Shown here one piece after another: positions 52,544 to 63,091 of a DNA stretch of 64,000 bases (positions are counted from its first letter, which is position 1; each line of letters starts with the position of its first letter). The notes beneath the pieces are model-generated. The model saw only the letters and a list, made by a program, of their open reading frames with translations. It was not told the DNA's origin and made no database searches. The DNA is from Cladorhizidae sp. MBARI D1340-BT2 (taxonomy: Eukaryota > Porifera > Demospongiae > Poecilosclerida > Cladorhizidae). The stretch spans positions 21,573,477 to 21,637,476 of the forward strand of contig JAQNBH010000013.1 of NCBI GenBank assembly GCA_028752905.1, read 5' to 3'. Both the position numbers and the translations under genes were made by a program.

Positions 52544-53110
52544 TGATATAAAAATTATCTTTTTTGGATAAAGTTTAGAAAAGTTATGAGCTTTACGGCA
52601 AAAAAAAAAGATTTTTGGGGGGAAAATGAGAAACATATAGACCAAATTAGGGCAAATATCAAGATAGAGAACACATAATGAAACCTATCATTCGAATCAT
52701 ATCAAGTCCATTACAGTGAAGTGTGCAGAATATATGGATGTTTGTATCAAGAGAGAGCACTTAGAGAGTCCTATGTTAATAGCTTTACATCAAGTCTATT
52801 CAGTGAAGTGTGGATAATCTACGAAGCTAACATGTTTAGCATCAAGTAAGAGTACAATTCATAACTGCCCTAATTAACAAGACCATGTCCCAGATTTTGT
52901 CAACTGATAGAGAAGGCCCTTATCTGCAACATGTCAACAGATTATCAATAAATGTAGTGGTTTTTCACTGGCAGGCAACCGCTTTGGCAACTGGAAAACG
53001 CCAGGAAATATCGCAAACCTTACCACTTCAAATCACCATAACTTGCTAATACTTAGAGTACTCAAACTTTTGGCACGTACAAAAGACAGATAATTAGAAG
53101 GGCTATCCGG
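52544..53110 (+). repeat. Unit 57, short (S), 567 bp
   Basis: Head-b, A10, T5G6A4, ggcaacc, end atccgg. Confidence 0.96.
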
Positions 53111-54206
53111 TGATATAAAAATTATCTTTTTTGGGTAAAGTGTAGAACAGTTATGAGCTTTACGGCAAAAAAACAAGATTTTTGGGGGGAAAATGAGAAA
53201 CATATAGTCCAAATTAGGGCAAATATCAAGATAGAGAACACATAATGAAACCTATCATTCGTATCATATCAAGTCCATTACAGTGAAGTTTGCAGAATAT
53301 TATGGATGTTTGATATCAACAGAGAGCACAGGGAGAGACCAATCTTAATAGCTATATATCAAGTTTATTCAGTGAAGTGTGGAGAATCTATGAAGCTAAC
53401 CTGTCTAGCATCAAGATAGAGAACACATAGAGAAACCTATCATTCGAGTCATATCAAGTCCATTACAGTGAAGTATGCATAATAAATGGGTTTTTGGTAT
53501 CAACAGAGAGCACAGAGAGAGACCTGTCTTAATAGCTATATATCAATGAAGTTTGGAGAATCCATGAAGCTAACATATTTAGCATCAAGAGAGAGCAGAG
53601 AGAAACCTATCTTGTGATTCTATCAAGTCCATTACTGTGAAGTATGCAGAATATACGGATGTTTGGTATCAAGAGAGAGAACAGAGAGAGGCCTACCTTT
53701 AGAGCTATATATCAAGTCTATTAATTGAAGTGTAGAGAATCTATGAAGCTAACATGTTTAGCACAAGATAGAGAACACTGAGAGATACCTATCTTGCAAG
53801 TCCATTACAGTGAAGTGTGCAGAATATATGGATGTTTGGTATCAAGAGAGAGCACTTAGAGAGTCCTATCTTAATAGCTATACATCAACTCTATTCAGTG
53901 AAGTGTGGATAATCTACGAAGCTAACATGTTTACCATCAAGTAAGAGTACAATTCATAACTGCCCTAATTAACAAGACCAAAGTCCCAGATTTTGTCAAC
54001 TGATAGAGAAGGCCCTTATCTGCAACATATCAACAGATTATCAATAAATGTAGTGGTTTTTCACTGGCAGGCCACCGCTTTGGCAACTGGAAAACGCCAG
54101 GAAATATCGCAAACCTTACCACTTCAAATCACCATAACTTGCTAATACTTAGAGTACTCAAAAATTTGGCACGTACAAAAGACAGATAATTAGAAGGGCT
54201 ATCAGG
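53111..54206 (+). repeat. Unit 58, long (L), 1096 bp
   Basis: Head-a, tagtcc. A private cattcgtatcat (t at 53262) breaks the TTCGAA palindrome of A1. B2-G, B3 gcagaatata, end atcagg. Confidence 0.96.
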
Positions 54207-54773
54207 TGATATAAAAATTATCTTTTTTAGATAAAGTTTAGAAAAGTTATGAGCTTTACGGCAAAAAAAAAAGATTTTTTGGGGGAAAATGAGAAACATA
54301 TAGACCAAATTAGGGCAAATATCAAGATAGAGAACACATAATGAAACCTATCATTCGAATCATATCAAGTCCATTACAGTGAAGTGTGCAGAATATATGG
54401 ATGTTTGTATCAAGAGAGAGCACTTAGAGAGTCCTATGTTAATAGCTTTACATCAAGTCTATTCAGTGAAGTGTGGATAATCTACGAAGCTAACATGTTT
54501 AGCATCAAGTAAGAGTACAATTCATAACTGCCCTAATTAACAAGACCATGTCCCAGATTTTGTCAACTGATAGAGAAGGCCCTTATCTGCAACATGTCAA
54601 CAGATTATCAATAAATGTAGTGGTTTTTCACTGGCAGGCAACCGCTTTGGCAACTGGAAAACGCCAGGAAATATCGCAAACCTTACCACTTCAAATCACC
54701 ATAACTTGCTAATACTTAGAGTACTCAAACTTTTGGCACGTACAAAAGACAGATAATTAGAAGGGCTATCCGG
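54207..54773 (+). repeat. Unit 59, short (S), 567 bp
   Basis: Shares ttttttagataaag (a at 54229) and T6G5A4 with unit 46, 11074 bp away; ggcaacc. Confidence 0.96.
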
Positions 54774-55869
54774 TGATATAAAAATTATCTTTTTTGGGTA
54801 AAGTGTAGAACAGTTATGAGCTTTACGGCAAAAAAACAAGATTTTTGGGGGGAAAATGAGAAACATATAGTCCAAATTAGGGCAAATATCAAGATAGAGA
54901 ACACATAATGAAACCTATCATTCGAATCATATCAAGTCCATTACAGTGAAGTTTGCAGAATATTATGGATGTTTGATATCAACAGAGAGCACAGGGAGAG
55001 ACCAATCTTAATAGCTATATATCAAGTTTATTCAGTGAAGTGTGGAGAATCTATGAAGCTAACCTGTCTAGCATCAAGATAGAGAACACATAGAGAAACC
55101 TATCATTCGAGTCATATCAAGTCCATTACAGTGAAGTATGCATAATAAATGGGTTTTTGGTATCAACAGAGAGCACAGAGAGAGACCTGTCTTAATAGCT
55201 ATATATCAATGAAGTTTGGAGAATCCATGAAGCTAACATATTTAGCATCAAGAGAGAGCAGAGAGAAACCTATCTTGTGATTCTATCAAGTCCATTACTG
55301 TGAAGTATGCAGAATATACGGATGTTTGGTATCAAGAGAGAGAACAGAGAGAGGCCTACCTTTAGAGCTATATATCAAGTCTATTAATTGAAGTGTAGAG
55401 AATCTATGAAGCTAACATGTTTAGCACAAGATAGAGAACACTGAGAGATACCTATCTTGCAAGTCCATTACAGTGAAGGGTGCAGAATATATGGATGTTT
55501 GGTATCAAGAGAGAGCACTTAGAGAGTCCTATCTTAATAGCTATACATCAACTCTATTCAGTGAAGTGTGGATAATCTACGAAGCTAACATGTTTACCAT
55601 CAAGTAAGAGTACAATTCATAACTGCCCTAATTAACAAGACCAAAGTCCCAGATTTTGTCAACTGATAGAGAAGGCCCTTATCTGCAACATATCAACAGA
55701 TTATCAATAAATGTAGTGGTTTTTCACTGGCAGGCCACCGCTTTGGCAACTGGAAAACGCCAGGAAATATCGCAAACCTTACCACTTCAAATCACCATAA
55801 CTTGCTAATACTTAGAGTACTCAAAAATTTGGCACGTACAAAAGACAGATAATTAGAAGGGCTATCAGG
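54774..55869 (+). repeat. Unit 60, long (L), 1096 bp
   Basis: Head-a, tagtcc, B2-G, B3 gcagaatata, B4 gaagggtgc combined with caactctattc (elsewhere gaagggtgc goes with caagtctattc). End atcagg. Confidence 0.96.
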
Positions 55870-56436
55870 TGATATAAAAATTATCTTTTTTGGATAAAGT
55901 TTAGAAAAGTTATGAGCTTTACGGCAAAAAAAAAAGATTTTTGGGGGGAAAATGAGAAACATATAGACCAAATTAGGGCAAATATCAAGATAGAGAACAC
56001 ATAATGAAACCTATCATTCGAATCATATCAAGTCCATTACAGTGAAGTGTGCAGAATATATGGATGTTTGTATCAAGAGAGAGCACTTAGAGAGTCCTAT
56101 GTTAATAGCTTTACATCAAGTCTATTCAGTGAAGTGTGGATAATCTACGAAGCTAACATGTTTAGCATCAAGTAAGAGTACAATTCATAACTGCCCTAAT
56201 TAACAAGACCATGTCCCAGATTTTGTCAACTGATAGAGAAGGCCCTTATCTGCAACATGTCAACAGATTATCAATAAATGTAGTGGTTTTTCACTGGCAG
56301 GCAACCGCTTTGGCAACTGGAAAACGCCAGGAAATATCGCAAACCTTACCACTTCAAATCACCATAACTTGCTAATACTTAGAGTACTCAAACTTTTGGC
56401 ACGTACAAAAGACAGATAATTAGAAGGGCTATCCGG
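55870..56436 (+). repeat. Unit 61, short (S), 567 bp
   Basis: Head-b, A10, T5G6A4, ggcaacc, end atccgg. Confidence 0.96.
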
Positions 56437-57532
56437 TGATATAAAAATTATCTTTTTTGGGTAAAGTGTAGAACAGTTATGAGCTTTACGGCAAAAAAAC
56501 AAGATTTTTGGGGGGAAAATGAGAAACATATAGACCAAATTAGGGCAAATATCAAGATAGAGAACACATAATGAAACCTATCATTCGAATCATATCAAGT
56601 CCATTACAGTGAAGTTTGCAGAATATTATGGATGTTTGATATCAACAGAGAGCACAGGGAGAGACCAATCTTAATAGCTATATATCAAGTTTATTCAGTG
56701 AAGTGTGGAGAATCTATGAAGCTAACCTGTCTAGCATCAAGATAGAGAACACATAGAGAAACCTATCATTCGAGTCATATCAAGTCCATTACAGTGAAGT
56801 ATGCATAATAAATGGGTTTTTGGTATCAACAGAGAGCACAGAGAGAGACCTGTCTTAATAGCTATATATCAATGAAGTTTGGAGAATCCATGAAGCTAAC
56901 ATATTTAGCATCAAGAGAGAGCAGAGAGAAACCTATCTTGTGATTCTATCAAGTCCATTACTGTGAAGTATGCAAAATATACGGATGTTTGGTATCAAGA
57001 GAGAGAACAGAGAGAGGCCTACCTTTAGAGCTATATATCAAGTCTATTAATTGAAGTGTAGAGAATCTATGAAGCTAACATGTTTAGCACAAGATAGAGA
57101 ACACTGAGAGATACCTATCTTGCAAGTCCATTACAGTGAAGTGTGCAGAATATATGGATGTTTGGTATCAAGAGAGAGCACTTAGAGAGTCCTATCTTAA
57201 TAGCTATACATCAACTCTATTCAGTGAAGTGTGGATAATCTACGAAGCTAACATGTTTACCATCAAGTAAGAGTACAATTCATAACTGCCCTAATTAACA
57301 AGACCAAAGTCCCAGATTTTGTCAACTGATAGAGAAGGCCCTTATCTGCAACATATCAACAGATTATCAATAAATGTAGTGGTTTTTCACTGGCAGGCCA
57401 CCGCTTTGGCAACTGGAAAACGCCAGGAAATATCGCAAACCTTACCACTTCAAATCACCATAACTTGCTAATACTTAGAGTACTCAAAAATTTGGCACGT
57501 ACAAAAGACAGATAATTAGAAGGGCTATCAGG
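56437..57532 (+). repeat. Unit 62, long (L), 1096 bp
   Basis: Head-a with tagacc (its neighbours in this run have tagtcc); B2-G; gcaaaatata; aatcaccat; end atcagg. Confidence 0.96.
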
Positions 57533-58099
57533 TGATATAAAAATTATCTTTTTTGGATAAAGTTTAGAAAAGTTATGAGCTTTACGGCAAAAAAAAAAGA
57601 TTTTTTGGGGGAAAATGAGAAACATATAGACCAAATTAGGGCAAATATCAAGATAGAGAACACATAATGAAACCTATCATTCGAATCATATCAAGTCCAT
57701 TACAGTGAAGTGTGCAGAATATATGGATGTTTGTATCAAGAGAGAGCACTTAGAGAGTCCTATGTTAATAGCTTTACATCAAGTCTATTCAGTGAAGTGT
57801 GGATAATCTACGAAGCTAACATGTTTAGCATCAAGTAAGAGTACAATTCATAACTGCCCTAATTAACAAGACCATGTCCCAGATTTTGTCAACTGATAGA
57901 GAAGGCCCTTATCTGCAACATGTCAACAGATTATCAATAAATGTAGTGGTTTTTCACTGGCAGGCCACCGCTTTGGCAACTGGAAAACGCCAGGAAATAT
58001 CGCAAACCTTACCACTTCAAATCACCATAACTTGCTAATACTTAGAGTACTCAAACTTTTGGCACGTACAAAAGACAGATAATTAGAAGGGCTATCCGG
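57533..58099 (+). repeat. Unit 63, short (S), 567 bp
   Basis: Head-b, A10, T6G5A4, tail ggccacc rather than the ggcaacc of the other S units in this run. Confidence 0.96.
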
Positions 58100-59195
58100 T
58101 GATATAAAAATTATCTTTTTTGGGTAAAGTGTAGAACAGTTATGAGCTTTACGGCAAAAAAACAAGATTTTTGGGGGGAAAATGAGAAACATATAGTCCA
58201 AATTAGGGCAAATATCAAGATAGAGAACACATAATGAAACCTATCATTCGAATCATATCAAGTCCATTACAGTGAAGTTTGCAGAATATTATGGATGTTT
58301 GATATCAACAGAGAGCACAGGGAGAGACCAATCTTAATAGCTATATATCAAGTTTATTCAGTGAAGTGTGGAGAATCTATGAAGCTAACCTGTCTAGCAT
58401 CAAGATAGAGAACACATAGAGAAACCTATCATTCGAGTCATATCAAGTCCATTACAGTGAAGTATGCATAATAAATGGGTTTTTGGTATCAACAGAGAGC
58501 ACAGAGAGAGACCTGTCTTAATAGCTATATATCAATGAAGTTTGGAGAATCCATGAAGCTAACATATTTAGCATCAAGAGAGAGCAGAGAGAAACCTATC
58601 TTGTGATTCTATCAAGTCCATTACTGTGAAGTATGCAAAATATACGGATGTTTGGTATCAAGAGAGAGAACAGAGAGAGGCCTACCTTTAGAGCTATATA
58701 TCAAGTCTATTAATTGAAGTGTAGAGAATCTATGAAGCTAACATGTTTAGCACAAGATAGAGAACACTGAGAGATACCTATCTTGCAAGTCCATTACAGT
58801 GAAGTGTGCAGAATATATGGATGTTTGGTATCAAGAGAGAGCACTTAGAGAGTCCTATCTTAATAGCTATACATCAACTCTATTCAGTGAAGTGTGGATA
58901 ATCTACGAAGCTAACATGTTTACCATCAAGTAAGAGTACAATTCATAACTGCCCTAATTAACAAGACCAAAGTCCCAGATTTTGTCAACTGATAGAGAAG
59001 GCCCTTATCTGCAACATATCAACAGATTATCAATAAATGTAGTGGTTTTTCACTGGCAGGCCACCGCTTTGGCAACTGGAAAACGCCAGGAAATATCGCA
59101 AACCTTACCACTTCAAATCACCATAACTTGCTAATACTTAGAGTACTCAAAAATTTGGCACGTACAAAAGACAGATAATTAGAAGGGCTATCAGG
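58100..59195 (+). repeat. Unit 64, long (L), 1096 bp
   Basis: Head-a, tagtcc, B2-G, gcaaaatata, aatcaccat, end atcagg. Confidence 0.96.
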
Positions 59196-59762
59196 TGATA
59201 TAAAAATTATCTTTTTTGGATAAAGTTTAGAAAAGTTATGAGCTTTACGGCAAAAAAAAAAGATTTTTTGGGGGGAAATGAGAAACATATAGACCAAATT
59301 AGGGCAAATATCAAGATAGAGAACACATAATGAAACCTATCATTCGAATCATATCAAGTCCATTACAGTGAAGTGTGCAGAATATATGGATGTTTGTATC
59401 AAGAGAGAGCACTTAGAGAGTCCTATGTTAATAGCTTTACATCAAGTCTATTCAGTGAAGTGTGGATAATCTACGAAGCTAACATGTTTAGCATCAAGTA
59501 AGAGTACAATTCATAACTGCCCTAATTAACAAGACCATGTCCCAGATTTTGTCAACTGATAGAGAAGGCCCTTATCTGCAACATGTCAACAGATTATCAA
59601 TAAATGTAGTGGTTTTTCACTGGCAGGCAACCGCTTTGGCAACTGGAAAACGCCAGGAAATATCGCAAACCTTACCACTTCAAATCACCATAACTTGCTA
59701 ATACTTAGAGTACTCAAACTTTTGGCACGTACAAAAGACAGATAATTAGAAGGGCTATCAGG
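59196..59762 (+). repeat. Unit 65, short (S) with an L-type end, 567 bp
   Basis: Head-b, A10, T6G6A3; ggcaacc; S-type aacttttgg, but the unit ends atcagg as long units do and is followed by another S. The exchange lies in the last 40 bp, about 59722-59758. Confidence 0.95.
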
Positions 59763-60329
59763 TGATATAAAAATTATCTTTTTTGGATAAAGTTTAGAAA
59801 AGTTATGAGCTTTACGGCAAAAAAAAAAGATTTTTTGGGGGAAAATGAGAAACATATAGACCAAATTAGGGCAAATATCAAGATAGAGAACACATAATGA
59901 AACCTATCATTCGAATCATATCAAGTCCATTACAGTGAAGTGTGCAGAATATATGGATGTTTGTATCAAGAGAGAGCACTTAGAGAGTCCTATGTTAATA
60001 GCTTTACATCAAGTCTATTCAGTGAAGTGTGGATAATCTACGAAGCTAACATGTTTAGCATCAAGTAAGAGTACAATTCATAACTGCCCTAATTAACAAG
60101 ACCATGTCCCAGATTTTGTCAACTGATAGAGAAGGCCCTTATCTGCAACATGTCAACAGATTATCAATAAATGTAGTGGTTTTTCACTGGCAGGCAACCG
60201 CTTTGGCAACTGGAAAACGCCAGGAAATATCGCAAACCTTACCACTTCAAATCACCATAACTTGCTAATACTTAGAGTACTCAAACTTTTGGCACGTACA
60301 AAAGACAGATAATTAGAAGGGCTATCCGG
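59763..60329 (+). repeat. Unit 66, short (S), 567 bp
   Basis: Head-b, A10, T6G5A4, ggcaacc, end atccgg. Second S of an S-S pair. Confidence 0.96.
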
Positions 60330-61425
60330 TGATATAAAAATTATCTTTTTTGGGTAAAGTGTAGAACAGTTATGAGCTTTACGGCAAAAAAACAAGATTT
60401 TTGGGGGGAAAATGAGAAACATATAGTCCAAATTAGGGCAAATATCAAGATAGAGAACACATAATGAAACCTATCATTCGAATCATATCAAGTCCATTAC
60501 AGTGAAGTTTGCAGAATATTATGGATGTTTGATATCAACAGAGAGCACAGGGAGAGACCAATCTTAATAGCTATATATCAAGTTTATTCAGTGAAGTGTG
60601 GAGAATCTATGAAGCTAACCTGTCTAGCATCAAGATAGAGAACACATAGAGAAACCTATCATTCGAGTCATATCAAGTCCATTACAGTGAAGTATGCATA
60701 ATAAATGGGTTTTTGGTATCAACAGAGAGCACAGAGAGAGACCTGTCTTAATAGCTATATATCAATGAAGTTTGGAGAATCCATGAAGCTAACATATTTA
60801 GCATCAAGAGAGAGCAGAGAGAAACCTATCTTGTGATTCTATCAAGTCCATTACTGTGAAGTATGCAAAATATACGGATGTTTGGTATCAAGAGAGAGAA
60901 CAGAGAGAGGCCTACCTTTAGAGCTATATATCAAGTCTATTAATTGAAGTGTAGAGAATCTATGAAGCTAACATGTTTAGCACAAGATAGAGAACACTGA
61001 GAGATACCTATCTTGCAAGTCCATTACAGTGAAGTATGCAGAATATATGGATGTTTGGTATCAAGAGAGAGCACTTAGAGAGTCCTATCTTAATAGCTAT
61101 ACATCAACTCTATTCAGTGAAGTGTGGATAATCTACGAAGCTAACATGTTTACCATCAAGTAAGAGTACAATTCATAACTGCCCTAATTAACAAGACCAA
61201 AGTCCCAGATTTTGTCAACTGATAGAGAAGGCCCTTATCTGCAACATATCAACAGATTATCAATAAATGTAGTGGTTTTTCACTGGCAGGCCACCGCTTT
61301 GGCAACTGGAAAACGCCAGGAAATATCGCAAACCTTACCACTTCAAATCACCATAACTTGCTAATACTTAGAGTACTCAAAAATTTGGCACGTACAAAAG
61401 ACAGATAATTAGAAGGGCTATCAGG
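60330..61425 (+). repeat. Unit 67, long (L), 1096 bp
   Basis: Head-a, tagtcc, B2-G, gcaaaatata, private gaagtatgcag in B4 (a at 61036), aatcaccat, end atcagg. Confidence 0.96.
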
Positions 61426-62521
61426 TGATATAAAAATTATCTTTTTTGGATAAAGTTTAGAAAAGTTATGAGCTTTACGGCAAAAAAAAAAGATTTTTTG
61501 GGGGAAAATGAGAAACATATAGACCAAATTAGGGCAAATATCAAGATAGAGAACACATAATGAAATCTATCATTCGAATCATATCAAGTCCATTACAGTG
61601 AAGTTTGCAGAATATTATGGATGTTTGATATCAACAGAGAGCACAGGGAGAGACCAATCTTAATAGCTATATATCAAGTTTATTCAGTGAAGTGTGGAGA
61701 ATCTATGAAGCTAACCTGTCTAGCATCAAGATAGAGAACACATAGAGAAACCTATCATTCGAGTCATATCAAGTCCATTACAGTGAAGTATGCATAATAA
61801 ATGGGTTTTTGGTATCAACAGAGAGCACAGAGAGAGACCTGTCTTAATAGCTATATATCAATGAAGTTTGGAGAATCCATGAAGCTAACATATTTAGCAT
61901 CAAGAGAGAGCAGAGAGAAACCTATCTTGTGATTCTATCAAGTCCATTACTGTGAAGTATGCAGAATATACGGATGTTTGGTATCAAGAGAGAGAACAGA
62001 GAGAGGCCTACCTTTAGAGCTATATATCAAGTCTATTAATTGAAGTGTAGAGAATCTATGAAGCTAACATGTTTAGCACAAGATAGAGAACACTGAGAGA
62101 TACCTATCTTGCAAGTCCATTACAGTGAAGGGTGCAGAATATATGGATGTTTGGTATCAAGAGAGAGCACTTAGAGAGTCCTATCTTAATAGCTATACAT
62201 CAAGTCTATTCAGTGAAGTGTGGATAATCTACGAAGCTAACATGTTTACCATCAAGTAAGAGTACAATTCATAACTGCCCTAATTAACAAGACCAAAGTC
62301 CCAGATTTTGTCAACTGATAGAGAAGGCCCTTATCTGCAACATATCAACAGATTATCAATAAATGTAGTGGTTTTTCACTGGCAGGCCACCGCTTTGGCA
62401 ACTGGAAAATGCCAGGAAATATCGCAAACCTTACCACTTCAAATCGTCATAACTTGCTAATACTTAGAGTACTCAAAAATGTGGCACGTACAAAAGACAG
62501 ATAATTAGAAGGGCTATCCGG
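61426..62521 (+). repeat. Unit 68, long (L) with an S-type head, 1096 bp
   Basis: Head-b, A10, T6G5A4, as in S units, followed by long-type Q1-Q4. Private tgaaatctatc (t at 61566) and gaaaatgccag (t at 62410, a CpG to TpG change). gaagggtgc, caagtctattc, aatcgtcat, aaaatgtggcacgt, end atccgg. Confidence 0.96.
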
Positions 62522-63091
62522 TGATATAAAAATTATCTTTTTTGGGTAAAGTGTAGAACAGTTATGAGCTTTACGGCAAAAAAACAAGATTTTTGGGGGG
62601 AAAATGAGAAACATATAGACCAAATTAGGGCAAATATCAAGATAGAGAACACATAATGAAACCTATCATTCGAATCATATCAAGTCCATTACAGTGAAGT
62701 TTGCAGAATATTATGGATGTTTGATATCAACAGAGAGCACAGGGAGAGACCAATCTTAATAGCTATATATCAAGTCTATTCAGTGAAGTGTGGATAATCT
62801 ACGAAGCTAACATGTTTAGCATCAAGTAAGAGTACAATTCATAACTGCCCTAATTAACAAGACCAAAGTCCCAGATTTTGTCAACTGATAGAGAAGGCCC
62901 TTATCTCCAACATGTCAACAGATTATCAATAAATGTAGTGGTTTTTCACTGGCAGGCCACCGCTTTGGCAACTGGAAAACGCCAGGAAATATCGCAAACC
63001 TTACCACTTCAAATCACCATAACTTGCTAATACTTAGAGTACTCAAAATTTTGGCACGTACAAAAGACAGATAATTAGAAGGGCTATCCGG
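62522..63091 (+). repeat. Unit 69, independently formed short unit, 570 bp
   Basis: Head-a; A at 62636, B1 at 62679, C1 at 62726, all of long Q1 type; then D at 62769 of L' Q4 type (caagtctattc, ttagc) and an L'-type tail at 62821 (accaaagtccc, ctccaacatg, aaaattttgg). The join is at the C/D border, not in B as in the common S, so this is a separate loss of three quartets. Confidence 0.94.

Larger units (their letters stand above)
51448..59762 (+). repeat. Higher-order repeat: five tandem L-S dimers of exactly 1663 bp
   Basis: The L starts are at 51448, 53111, 54774, 56437 and 58100, and each L is followed by an S after 1096 bp. The span of 8315 bp equals five times 1663, so no net indel has built up over the run. 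This is the most regular stretch of the window. Confidence 0.92.
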
